DNA from: Phaseolus vulgaris
Lineage: Eukaryota > Streptophyta > Magnoliopsida > Fabales > Fabaceae
Assembly: GCF_000499845.2 (NCBI RefSeq)
Contig: NC_023754.2
Span: forward strand, 16,310,359-16,374,358
DNA length: 64,000 bases
Reading direction: 5' to 3'
Shown in pieces: positions 11,972-22,659 of this stretch. Position numbers and translations under genes: made by a program. The notes below the pieces were generated by a model. That model searched no databases, had not been told where the DNA came from, and was given only the letters and a program-made list of their open reading frames with translations. The number at the start of each line of letters is the position of its first letter. The stretch's first letter is position 1.

Positions 11972-12455
11972 ATCTGAAAATGATAGTAACATTTTGTCTT
12001 TTTATTTTAATCGTTTTTAAGAATATTTTATTTGAGAATGATAGTAACATTTAAACAAGGGTCTGAAATTCAATTTCAAATATGCAGTTAGTGGTTGATA
12101 AAAATTAATATACATATTTTAAATTTTAGAATACATTTTATAATAACAATTGAAATGACAACTGAATTAATATCTTGAGATATATTTTTTATTATATTAA
12201 TTCACATTATGTGGTTTTATTGTGATCAATATTAGTTACAAATAAAAAGAATAATCTTAATAGAAGCTAAGAGTTTTATTTTTGTCTTAAATATGTGTCA
12301 GAATTTATATATATATATATACTTATTTATTGTCTTCATTTAATTTTATGCATATTTTTTAATTTAGCTTTCACAAATAATATTTTTTTATAGTATTCAA
12401 AATCTATCACTTAAATTTGTTTTATGTATTCCGGGCATATTTATATTTTTAATTG

Positions 12456-13171
12456 TGTTATTTGGTAATTGACAAAGATCTTCATTAAAGGCGGGAACAA
12501 CTTCAAAAATGTGTGTACATTTGCAATGTACGTAAGTTAGACAGTTACAAATTAACGGTTGCTTCGATTGAAATTGTGTCGTGTTTGTTTTTTTTAATGA
12601 TCCTCACCCACAACAACTCCACCAATTCAATTTTATTTGATTGTATTGAACATAATGGTTTGATAATGGTCGTAAACATAGTAAAATAATCAATTTAGAA
12701 ATTTGTGGACATTTATCACGTAATTAAGTTATACGCTTTTGAATTAAGTGGTTATCCATATTCAATTATGTATAGGATTTATACATTCCTAATTGATGTG
12801 AGTAGCAACCATCAATTCCACCAATTAATATCCAATTAATGTCTTATGTGCACTCAATATAACTATATGAGATTTGGTTATTGACTTAAGTTGTTCAGGA
12901 AAACACTCTAAACAATCTAGGAATGCGTGTCCACATGTAATTAAGTTATGTCTAGTTAGATTGGAACTACCCATTTTTTTTTTTTGAATAGAAAGATCAT
13001 GTAATTATTCTCACCAATGGAACGTTGAAGGCCTAGAAATAATATCCTAATTACAAGCAATAATTATCCATTTCAAAAAGGTATAAAATGGTGACTATTC
13101 AAACAATAAAAACATATATAACAACGGTTACCTTGTGCTTCGAGATTTACCTGTTACCAGCAGATCTATCT
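12456..13171. other. Intergenic and 3' flank of the NLR gene
   Basis: No ORF is supported. The part nearest 13171 should contain the 3' UTR and polyadenylation signals of the minus-strand NLR, but no single poly(A) signal stands out in this A/T-rich sequence. Confidence 0.4.
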
Positions 13172-15322
13172 TCAAGAATCAGTATCATGAAAAGTGGCAA
13201 AATGGTCAATCTTGGAGTATTCCACAAGAGGTATTTTGCTAATAATCATATAGTCTCCATTTTGCTTATCAGTTAAACTCCCTATAAATATTTCATGCAT
13301 ATCATAAAGATAAAGCTTTTGAAGATGCTTCAAGTTCTGTATATCTCTGGGAACCGTTATCATTCCATGGCATCTCCCTATCTTCAACACTTCAAGACAA
13401 GGAACTTGTCCCTTATCAATCTTTATGGTCTTCAAGTTTGGCAACAATCCTAAGCACAAAACCTTCAGTTTCAACCATCCATTATTGAAATGCAACTCAA
13501 CACCTTTATATGTATCATACAACTCAAGGTACAGCAATTCTGGCAGATCCTTAAGGTAAGGTAATGGATCTTGCTTTTAGATCAGACCACTTCAAGTACA
13601 ATCTTTTAAGATGTATAAGTTTTGGTATCCAAACTGGAAGTGTTCCTAAACGCCCATTTAGGTAAAGGCGTTTAAGTGACAATGGAGGATTCCTTAAAGA
13701 TTGTAACTTAAGCATGCCTTGTTTTCCCAATGCCCCAATGCTTAGAGAACATAGATTAATCATGCCCTCTATAGCCTTGCATAGTGTTTCACCATGTTGT
13801 TCTTCTAGCTTTATGATTCCCAACTTCCTTAACTTGGTTAGTTTTTCCAGTCCATTTATAATGCTATCAGTTGCTTCTAAAAATGATAGTTTCTGCAATG
13901 ATTCTAGATTTTGAATTCCTTTACTTAACCTCAGGCCTTCTAAACGGTCCAAATCGGAATTTTGATTATTGACATAGTAAGCTAGGAGATGGCGTAACTT
14001 GACAAGCTTCTTGATCTCCACTTCATGCACTTTAGTTTGCTTTAGGTCTAGAGTCTGCAGATTCACTAGGTTGCCAATGGACTTTGGAAGTGACTTGATG
14101 TTGGTGTTCCTTAGGCTCAAGTATTTCATGTTCAATAGATTTCCAACTTGTTGGGGAAGAACATCAATACATAGACTTGCATCAGATAAGTCTAATCGAA
14201 TCAAAAACTCAAAGCTAGAGAAAAAATGGTTGTTCACTTGCCACTTCTTAGCATCATCGAAAACAAAACAAGACCTCACTTTCTCCCAGTTTTCGGCTCT
14301 TTCCATATTAGCATAATTCTTCTTCTTTATAATTGATAAACGTCTACGAATGAAATCCATGTTGGAGTTGGGTGGTGTTCTTATATCGTCCATCACATGA
14401 CAAAACACTTGTTCTTCACAAATCCTAGCTATGATCATATGCATGAAGTTATACACATGACAACTTTTAGGTCTTCCATCAAAATCAACTCGAGAAATAT
14501 GAACCAATCCTCTACAGATTAGTTCATCTAGGTATTCATCTCCAAATTCCTCCATTGATTTGTCTCCCGTATCTGCTTTTAGAAAACCCTCTGCTACCCA
14601 CAAGCGAATAAGCCTCATGCAACTAATGGAGTAGCCCTCAGGGAAAAGGCCAAAGTACAAGAAGCATTGTTTGAGGTGAGAAGGAAGATCACGGTAACTT
14701 AGCAACATTACTTGTTGGACCAATTCAAGATCAGTGTTACTTTGCAATAATGATCCAAGATTATGAAGTACCCTTTTCCATTCAATGGCAGATTTCTTAG
14801 TGGAAAGAAGACTAGAAAGAGCCACAATAGCGAGTGGCACCCCATTGCATTTTTCCATAAATTCTTTGGACAAATGACTCAATTCAGGGAATTGCAGTTG
14901 CTTAACCTTCTGGTGAAAGAGCTTCAAAGCATCTTGTAAAGACAAAGGTTCTAACTTATGTACTTCAACAGATGTATCACTTCCAATATGATTTGGAAAA
15001 TTTGCATTTTGTGTAGTGATAATAACACGATGTAGAGGTATGGCATATTGGATAGTCTTCCAAAATTTTAATTCCCTCACATCATCAAACACAATGAGGC
15101 ACCTTTTTTCTCTCAAATATCCTCTCAATTTTTCTGCAAGATCCTCCACTGTTTCACTCCTCAATGAAGGTGATGCACGAGGGTCTGTCATAACTACCTT
15201 ATCTTTAATTTGCTTTATTAGGTTGAAATCATCAGGTTGAGAGTGAGGCATGGTTATCCATACACAAAAGTCGAAATCCTTCATGTGTTTCTTATACACA
15301 TTCTTCACGATTGTAGTTTTAC
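13172..15322 (-). pseudogene. NLR exon 3: NB-ARC domain and LRRs
   Basis: After a TTTTCTTAAG acceptor the exon opens GKTTIVKNVY, completing the P-loop. Ordered motifs follow: RNBS-A FDFCVWITM, kinase-2 CLIVFDDV, RNBS-B VIITTQN, RNBS-C LEPLSLQDALKLF, GLPL CNGVPLAIVAL, RNBS-D QCFLYFGLFPEG, and VYN in the MHD position (14448-14456). LRRs begin at about 14240 (LIRLDLSDASL, MKYLSLRNTNIKSLP, LQTLDLKQTKV). The tryptophan ending DDV is absent, the sequence reading FDDVREL. At about 13550-13570 the frame shifts; the LRR tail continues in another frame to a stop at 13172, containing LYLELYDTYKG and LEVLKIGRCHG. A 2-nt loss at AAGATCC would explain it. Confidence 0.9.
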
Positions 15323-15965
15323 CTTAAGAAAATATCACAGAAAATAAAAATGTTAATATAATTTACTTTGTATACCACCATAACAATCTTTTTAATATTC
15401 TTTACAACAATTTTCACACACTCTCCAATTTACTTTTCCTACTTTATAAAAAAAAGTTAATTATAAAAGTCATTTTTAACTATATACATATAAGAATAAG
15501 TAGAGCTTAGTAAGCTACTATAATACTTATTTGTGTATCCGTTCTACATAAGTAACCATTTTAAATTTGTATTATAAACTTATATTTGCCTTCATTATTT
15601 ATTTATCTATTTACAAATTAATAAATAAATATTTTAGTTAAAAAAAATCACAAAATTTCACTCTTATTTCAGAGGATATAGGTAGTTTTTTATATAATGA
15701 TTTTTTTATCAGCAAAATATTAATTAATTAAAAGAAACACTTTTGAATTTAGAATTGCGTGTTTACATTTTTTAAATAAAAATACTGGAAAGGTTAATAA
15801 AATAAATTATAAATAAATATCATCTTTAAATCAAAACATTATTATAATATAAAACATAATTAATAATATATGATCATAAGTGCAATAGTGTTTATTCAAT
15901 TGCAGGTTAGGTTATCATAACTATTTTTTCTATGTATTGACATTATGAGATCAATTTTAAATATA
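15323..15965. other. NLR intron 2, 3' part
   Basis: AT-rich intron sequence next to the acceptor. No coding or repeat structure is recognised. Confidence 0.5.
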
Positions 15966-16158
15966 GAATTAATTAATTTTTATACTGGCTAATCTATATA
16001 TTATTTTTTGACTAAAAAAATTATTAATATCTAAATTAGTTTCTAAATTGATATCTAACTATCTTTAGCTACCAATTATTTATATTATAAAGTTGGTAAC
16101 TAAAATATTGATAACTAATTATATATCAATCTATAATCTATTTATCTATAATAAATAA
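15966..16158. mobile_element. CACTA-type MITE, left part (split by LINE)
   Basis: Sequence such as CTAAATTAGTTTCTAAATTG, GATATCTAACTA, GCTACCAATTATTTA and GGTAACTAAAATATTGATAAC matches the body of the MITE at 33415-33790. The remainder lies on the far side of the LINE at 22446-22553. The left terminal motif itself is not clear. Confidence 0.6.
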
Positions 16159-16159
16159 G

Positions 16160-17965
16160 TGTTATATTGGGAGAGTCTCGGATCTAAACAAGGTATCTAG
16201 CTTAAACGAAAGTTTTATTTTGGGAGGCCTTGGATATATAAAGGTCAAGTTTCTGGGTGGTTTCCATGTGCTGTTGAAGGGGGAAAATGAGATAAAGATC
16301 AATGAAGCCATAGAGGAGAATAAAGAATGGTTTGAAGAAATGTTTGACACAATCATTCCCTGGGAAGAACAATTTGTAGCGGTGGATAAATTGGTTTGGG
16401 TGAGATGCAGGGGCTTACCACTGAAGTTATGGAATTCAGAGTGTTTCAAGCACATAGCAGCGTTACTGGGAACCCTTGTCGAGATCGACGAGGCAACTTT
16501 GGCATTGGAAGAGCTCGAGTATGCAAGGTTCAAAATTAGAGTTCCAGTGGGATGTGAGGCGAAGATAACCAGTTATATGAAGATTAATGAGGTTTTGTAT
16601 CAGGTTTCGGTGGAGGAAGAGTGCACTGTCCCAGACTATAAACTGTGTCAATGCCACTGGAGCGAAGAATCTGAAGGCATGGAAACAGAGGTGGGCTCAA
16701 TTGCATCAAATGCTTCAGCGCGCTCGGGGAGTAGGGATTTTGAGGACGTTAGAGAGGTGGAGGAGGAGAATATAATGGCGGAAATGCGAAACGTCCAGCC
16801 ACCGCCGATGCAAGGTCACCGGAGATCGGAACCTATTGTATCGGTGGGTGGTGGCGAGTCTATCTCGGTTAGACCAATAGGCCCTCTCTCTGCACCTATT
16901 TTCAGTACTATCATAGGAAAGGATGTCCTAGAGGCTAACTCTCCAACGGCTCTAAGTAGGGCTGAGGTGGACAATAGGTTTGGGCCTTCAGTATTGGCCC
17001 AAGAAAGGTTGGTCTGCGCAACCTATGTGGAGAAGGAAGGGAGGTGCAGAAGTAAAAATCTTTTTGAGGCCTCGTCGAAATCTGACCCAGCTGTCTACGG
17101 TGAGGAGATGCTTTGGAATGGGTCGCTGGGAAGGCAGCTCATATCTGGAAATTTTATCTCTCTCAATGAATCTGAACAGGGAGGCCTTGGCGGGAAAGAC
17201 AAAATCACCTCACACTATGGGAAAGCACGAAACAAAGCAACCACCGCGCCCCCTTCTAAATCGTCTGAGGTTACGAAGGAGAATAGGAGGAGTTTTCCGT
17301 GCACGGTGACACCGGAAGCGAAAGGAATAGAGGATTTATCCTCTCAAACTTCGTCAACGGCGGAAGGGAACAAGGGGGGAGTTCACGTCTCATCTAAGTC
17401 TGTATCGAGGGTGGAGGATTTGCTACGAGAGTCACAAGAGGGGAAGGTAAACGAATCTTCCAAGTTACTCTCCCCTGTCGTCGTAAAGACTAAGCACAAG
17501 CAATGTCATTTTCAATCGGATTCGAAATCAAGCAGAATCAAAGACACTTATCCTCCATTTGGCAAGCAAAAGAAAAAGGGGACCCAACTGATTGAGGATG
17601 AAGTGGACCAAAAAAAGCAAGTCAACAATTCGTTCACCTCTAATTCGTCTGCAACAATGGAGAGGAGAGTATTCTGGGTGGGAGAATCAAGCAAAAGTAG
17701 CAAGCGGGACGAACGCAAGAATATAAGGTTAGTTCTTTCTCAAATTAGTAATTCTGTTTCGGATACGGCCATTGATAACTGCAATCGCTTAGTTTGGTTG
17801 AAACATGGGAGCCTTGAAACAATTAGAGTGTGGGAGTTGGGCAAACAGTTAGGGGCTTCTTGTGGGGAAGAAGGAAAAGTTATGGTAAGCTTAGAAGAAT
17901 TAGAAAAAAGGGATAGGTTTTTGAAACTTAAAAGGGAAGAGGGGGAGGTTTTAGGTTGTTTATGA
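16160..17965 (+). CDS. LINE ORF1 (nucleic-acid-binding protein), N-truncated
   Basis: The frame is open from the element's 5' truncation to TGA at 17963-17965, about 601 codons. The first ~150 residues (FLGGFHVLLKGENEIK, FVAVDKLVWVRCRGLPLKLW) match the DUF4283-type domain common in plant LINE ORF1. The rest is a hydrophilic, low-complexity region rich in Ser, Glu and Lys, and GC-richer than the host DNA. In intact relatives an RNA-recognition motif precedes this domain; it is missing here through truncation. ORF1 would bind element RNA. Its stop overlaps the ORF2 start as ATGA. Confidence 0.8.
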   Translation, partial: CYIGRVSDLNKVSSLNESFILGGLGYIKVKFLGGFHVLLKGENEIKINEAIEENKEWFEEMFDTIIPWEEQFVAVDKLVWVRCRGLPLKLWNSECFKHIAALLGTLVEIDEATLALEELEYARFKIRVPVGCEAKITSYMKINEVLYQVSVEEECTVPDYKLCQCHWSEESEGMETEVGSIASNASARSGSRDFEDVREVEEENIMAEMRNVQPPPMQGHRRSEPIVSVGGGESISVRPIGPLSAPIFSTIIGKDVLEANSPTALSRAEVDNRFGPSVLAQERLVCATYVEKEGRCRSKNLFEASSKSDPAVYGEEMLWNGSLGRQLISGNFISLNESEQGGLGGKDKITSHYGKARNKATTAPPSKSSEVTKENRRSFPCTVTPEAKGIEDLSSQTSSTAEGNKGGVHVSSKSVSRVEDLLRESQEGKVNESSKLLSPVVVKTKHKQCHFQSDSKSSRIKDTYPPFGKQKKKGTQLIEDEVDQKKQVNNSFTSNSSATMERRVFWVGESSKSSKRDERKNIRLVLSQISNSVSDTAIDNCNRLVWLKHGSLETIRVWELGKQLGASCGEEGKVMVSLEELEKRDRFLKLKREEGEVLGCL

Positions 17966-20900
17966 GAATCCTTTCTTTAAACGTGAGAGGGTTTGGGAGC
18001 CCTGTAAAATGGAGGTATGTAAAGGAAATTATTAGAAAGGAAGGGATTAAATTGCTATGTTTGCAAGAAGTAAGAATGAATAACTTCAATTTAGATTTAT
18101 GTTGTAAGTTATGGGGAGACAATGACATTGATTTCTTATATAGTGAACCAGCAAACGGGTCAGGGGGTATTCTTATGGTTTGGCACAAAATATTCTTTCA
18201 GTGCACTAGTAATATTATTAATAGACGGTTCATTGTGTTCTCTGGGTTATCTAAGGAGAAAAATATTCCTGTTATTATTGTAAATGTGTATTCTTCTTGT
18301 ATTATACATGAGAAAACACAAATGTGGTCAGAGTTATTGGAGATTAGGCAAAGGGAACCTTGCTGCTCTTGGTGTATATTGGGGGATTTCAATTCTATAA
18401 GAAATGAGAGGGAACGAAGGGGGGTTAACAGAGTGAGTAGTTATAAGAGAGAGGTGCAAGGTTTTAATAACTTCATTGATAATATGGAAATGGTGGATAT
18501 ACCCTGCATTGGAAGAAAATACACTTGGTATAGACCTAACGGTAAAGCAAAGAGTAGGCTTGACAGGTTTTTGATGTCTTTTGAATGGTTACAACACTGG
18601 CCAGGTAGTAAGCAATACGTTGCAGAGAGACAAATATCTGATCACTGCGCGATAGTGTTAAAATCAAATGTGGCAGATTGGGGACCAAAACCTTTTAGGT
18701 TTCTTGACATTTGGCAGGAAGATAAAGAGTTTGTTAATTTTGTTAAAAGCAAGTGGGAAAGTTATTTGGTTCAAGGTAACGAAATTTGGGTATTAAAAGA
18801 GAAACTGAAAATGCTAAAGAGTGACCTGAAAGGTTGGAACAGAGATGTTTTTGGGCACACTGATAAGTTAAAACTTGAGATCTTGAGGAAAATACAAGTG
18901 TTGGATTCAAGAGATGATGATGAAGGCTTGGACGAAAACATGATCATTGAAATAAGAGAACTTCTAAGTCAGTTACAGGTTTTAAATGAGAGAATCGAAT
19001 CTCTATTGCAACAAAAGTCAAGAGCATTGTGGATTAAGCAGGGGGATTTAAACTCTAAATTTTTTCATGCTTCAATCAAATGGAGGAGGATGAGGAATGA
19101 AATAAAAGGTGTCAATTGTAATATATCCGGGAACTGGGTGGAAGAACCAAACAAGGTAAAAGAGATGGTTTTGGAATTCTACAAAAACAAGATGTCGACT
19201 ACCGAAGATATCGGAGTTAGGTTGGACAACGTGGTTTTCAAGGAGATATCTGACTCTGAAAACAGGTTCTTGACAGATCCGTTCGATGAAAAAGAAATAA
19301 AGGAAGCCATATGGAATTGCGATAGCCATAAAAGCCCTGGCCCAGATGAAGTAACATTCAGCTTCACTAAAAATAATTGGAATATCCTAGAAAAAGACAT
19401 GTTGGGAGCTGTAAAATTCTTTCATAAATAGGGGATGATACCGAAGGTTTGTAATGCGTCCTTTATTACGTTGATCCCAAAATCGGAGAACCCCCAATCC
19501 CTTGAAGAGTATAGACCTATATCTCTCGTGGGTTGTCTGTACAAGATTCTGACGAAAGTGCTAGCTAATAGGATTAAAAGGGTCATTGCGAATGTGATTG
19601 ACGGGTCACAATCTGCTTTTCTGTCTAATAGAGGTTTGCTAGACAGTGTTCTCGTTATGAATGAGGTTGTGGACGATTTGAAAAAAAGGAGAAAGAGTGG
19701 GGTGATCGTGAAACTTGACTTTGAGAAGGCGTATGATTCGGTAAGTTGGGAGTTTTTATTTTACATGATGGGAAGGCTAGGCTTCTGCGGGAAGTGGATT
19801 CAATGGATTAGAGCCTGCCTTGAATCAGCTACAGTATCGGTTTTGGTAAATGGTAGCCCGACAAAGGAGTTCAAACTGACTAGAGGCCTTAGACAAGGGG
19901 ATCCGCTGGCGCCGTTTTTGTTTTTGATTGTCGCACAAGGATTAGCTGGGTTAGCAAAGCAAGCGACAAGAAAAAACTTGCTTTCGGGTATCAAAGTAGG
20001 GGCTAAGAAGGTGGAGGTGAATTTACTACAATTCGCGGACGATACCCTTTTCGTATGTGAACCAAATGTGAAGAACATCATGTGCATCAAGGCTATTCTA
20101 AGATGTTTTGAACTAAGCTCTGGCCTCAAAGTAAACTTTCACAAGAGTAAGATAGGGGCAATCGGAGTAGATAGGTACGAGGTGAAGATGTATTCTGAAA
20201 TTCTCCATTGTGGTCTAATGGATATCCCGTTCACTTACCTAGGCTTACCTATAGGCGGCAATCCATCTAGGTGTTCTCTTTGGGAACCAGTGTTAGTAAA
20301 GATAAGAAAGAAGTTGTCTGTTTGGAAGGGAAGGAATTTATCTTTTGCTGGAAGAGTCTGCCTTATAAAATTTGTTATCAATGTTGTTCCACTATTTTTT
20401 CTGTCCTTTTTTAAAGCCCCAACTGGAGTGTGTAAAGAAATTGCTAAGCTGCAGAGAAAGTTCTTGTGGGGGTGGGGAAAGGAAGGGAGAAAAATCGCTT
20501 GGACTAGTTGGGAAAGTATCTGTAAAGCGAAAGAGGAGGGTGGTTTAGGCATTAGACGTATAGATTTGTTTAATAAGGCTCTTTTGGCAATGGAGGTTAG
20601 AGTCCAATGAGGGTGGACTTTGGAAGGAGGTTTTGGAATCTAAGTACGACCTGAGGAGGTTGTCAAGTTCATGTGCACCGAAACGAAATAAGTTTACATC
20701 TAGATGGTGGTATGATTTATTTAAAGTTGGCCGCTCAGACCAAGGTGACAATTGGTTCAATCAGAATACAACCTGGAAAGTTGGAACAGGGGAGAAGATT
20801 AAATTTTGGGAAGACGAATGGCTAGCTATTGGCCAACTCAAAGCAAGGTATGAAAGAATATATAACAACTCTGAGCTTAAAGACAAGACCATCAGAAGTT

Positions 20901-21649
20901 TTGGCAGGTGGAATACAGGCAGATGGGAATGGAAGTTCAGTTGGAGAAGAGAATGGTTTGAATGGGAGAAGTCTATGGTAGAAGATTTTATGTCGGTAAT
21001 AACATTGGTGTCAGTTCAACCTGAGTACGACGATGTAAGATTATGGAACGATCCTCCATCAAACACTTTCTCGGTTAAATCTGCTTATAATAAACTAGTT
21101 AATTACAGGCAAGGGGGGAAATCAGTGTTTGGTACTCTCTGGAATCTGAAGGCCTTGCCTTCAGCCTTGTCCTTTGTGTGGAGAACCCTCTCGAATAGGA
21201 TAGCGACAAAACAAATTTTGTATAAGAGGGGAATGCGATTAAGGGATACTTCATGTGCTTTATGCGGAAGGGAAGAGGAGACATCTACACATATCCTTCT
21301 TTTATGTAGGGAATCAAGTGAAGTGTGGAATATGTGCTTTAGCTGGTTGGGAATTAGTTCGGTGAACCACAATGTGTTGACTAATCATCTCGAACAATTC
21401 TATAGTATTTGCTTTAATAAGGAAGGCAATAGACTTTGGAAGAGTCTTTGGGTCTCAATTGTATGGAGTATATGGAAGCATAGAAATAGGGTTACTTTCA
21501 TTCAAGCAAAGGTAGATGCAGAGGAAATTTTCACTATGGCACAAGTACAATCATGGGTGTGGATGAAACATAAAGATAAGAAAGTCACTTTCTCCTTTTC
21601 ATACTGGATTTTATCACCTTTAACTTGTATCAATATGGTATCAAGGTAA
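17962..21649 (+). pseudogene. LINE ORF2: endonuclease-reverse transcriptase
   Basis: The start is ATG at 17962, overlapping the ORF1 stop. Residues 1-240 form an exonuclease-endonuclease-phosphatase domain (LSLNVRGFG, LQEVR, LGDFNSIR, SRLDRFL, SDHCA). The reverse transcriptase follows (EEYRPISLVGCLYKILTKVL, KLDFEKAYDSVSWEF, GLRQGDPLAPFLFL, catalytic FADDTLFV at about 20033-20056, YLGLPIGG), then a C-terminal zf-RVT region (WRTLSNRI, CALCGREEETSTHILLLC). The enzyme nicks target DNA and copies element RNA at the nick. Two lesions: TAG at 19429-19431, in frame between the linker and the reverse transcriptase, and a frameshift near 20590, where a short A-run appears to have lost two bases. Otherwise continuous to the stop at 21647-21649. 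Confidence 0.9.
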
Positions 21650-22445
21650 GTGTGGAGCTTTTAATTTTGTTAATTTTGTTTTTTGTTCTTTTCAATCTCA
21701 CACATACTTCTACTTGTGAATTAAAGGAATTCTTACAACCTTCTATATAAGATGTTTCCATGGATGGACGTGGTGTAATTTGATTGTAGAAGACATCTGT
21801 CTTGATTCTTTGTGTTAGATTTGTGTGGTGGGAAGGTTGTTTTCTCTTGATGCAGGTTCAGCCGTGGGGATCATGATTTATTCCTTTAAGGGGAGCAAGG
21901 TTCATTCCAGTAAAAGGAGTAGGAAGACAGAAAGTACCTTGAAGGAAGACGGTCGGATTTACGTCTTAAATGTTTCGCAAGATTGTGGGAGAAAATCACT
22001 AGTTGTGGGGAGGTTTTGGCAGGAAGCTGAAAACTAAGTCGGAAGCGCTTTAAGCTCAAGTTTTACCAAGCACTTTCCAAAACTGGAGTAACCACAAAGG
22101 ACTACTTCAATGTATGTTTCGGTGCTAAATCATTATTTGGGTTGGCAGAGTACAGTTTCTTTTGAAGTGGTTAAAAGAGAATGGAAATGGCTGATGTGTG
22201 TATCCTTAAGGCTTCATTGGTTAACAGGTAATCTTTATGTGGAATGGTCTGTGAGTTTTTTACATGAAGTTGGTCTTGTAGGCTTTTGGGGCTGTTTTTT
22301 AACTAATGTGTGCTTGGTTAAGTAGGCTAATTACAATCTTTTGGTAGAATAGGTTTTATGTTTTATTGTATAAGGGTTGGGACACCCCTAAAGTGTCCCT
22401 AATTTAATTTAATTAATTCTTTGCTGAAAAAAATAAAAATAAAAA
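21650..22445 (+). other. LINE 3' UTR, hairpin and A-rich tail
   Basis: Non-coding sequence after the ORF2 stop. The short ORFs in it have no domain. A perfect 7-bp stem (GGGACAC at 22379, GTGTCCC at 22393) with loop CCCTAAA lies about 40 nt before the A-rich end. Equivalent inverted sequence is present in other LINE tails of this window. Confidence 0.75.
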
Positions 22446-22553
22446 CTAATTTAGATATAAATAATTTTTCTAGTATCTAATTTAGTAAATATAACAATTA
22501 ATTATTTTTTGTCATTAAAATTAGTTTTTATTTAATAATTTTTTTGTGTGTAA
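22446..22553. mobile_element. CACTA-type MITE, right part
   Basis: AAAAACTAATTTAGATATAAA, CTAGTATCTAATTTAGTAAA, ATTATTTTTTGTC and TTTTTATTTAATAATTTTTTTGTGTG match the right end of the MITE at 55620-55816, whose end is TTTAGTGATTTTCTTGTAGTG. The terminal CACTA motif is degraded here. Confidence 0.6.
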
Positions 22554-22659
22554 AATGTGCATTATTAATTAATAGTATTTCTATTTAGATTTATTTTCAA
22601 CTTGATATCTTAATTTAATAAAATTTTGAATGCAAATGGAAACACCTTTCTTCTTCTCA

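Larger units (their letters stand above)
10925..12455. repeat. Direct segmental duplication, copy B
   Basis: This is the partner of 4738-6020 in the same orientation. It is longer because a LINE 3' fragment (about 11562-11840) has inserted, followed by a ~75-bp tandem duplication. Outside these insertions the two copies align nearly collinearly. Confidence 0.8.
16159..22445 (+). mobile_element. L1-type LINE, 5'-truncated within ORF1
   Basis: A non-LTR retrotransposon of about 6.3 kb on the plus strand in NLR intron 2. It starts inside ORF1 (the first readable codons, CYIGRVSDL, are internal codons by comparison with the copy at 23030). It contains ORF1, an overlapping ORF2 with endonuclease, reverse transcriptase and C-terminal zinc-knuckle region, a 3' UTR, a GGGACAC/GTGTCCC hairpin (22379-22399) and an A-rich tail. 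ORF2 has one in-frame TAG and one frameshift, so it is inactive but fairly young. It lies inside a CACTA-type MITE; the target-site duplication is masked by A-rich flanks. Confidence 0.92.
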
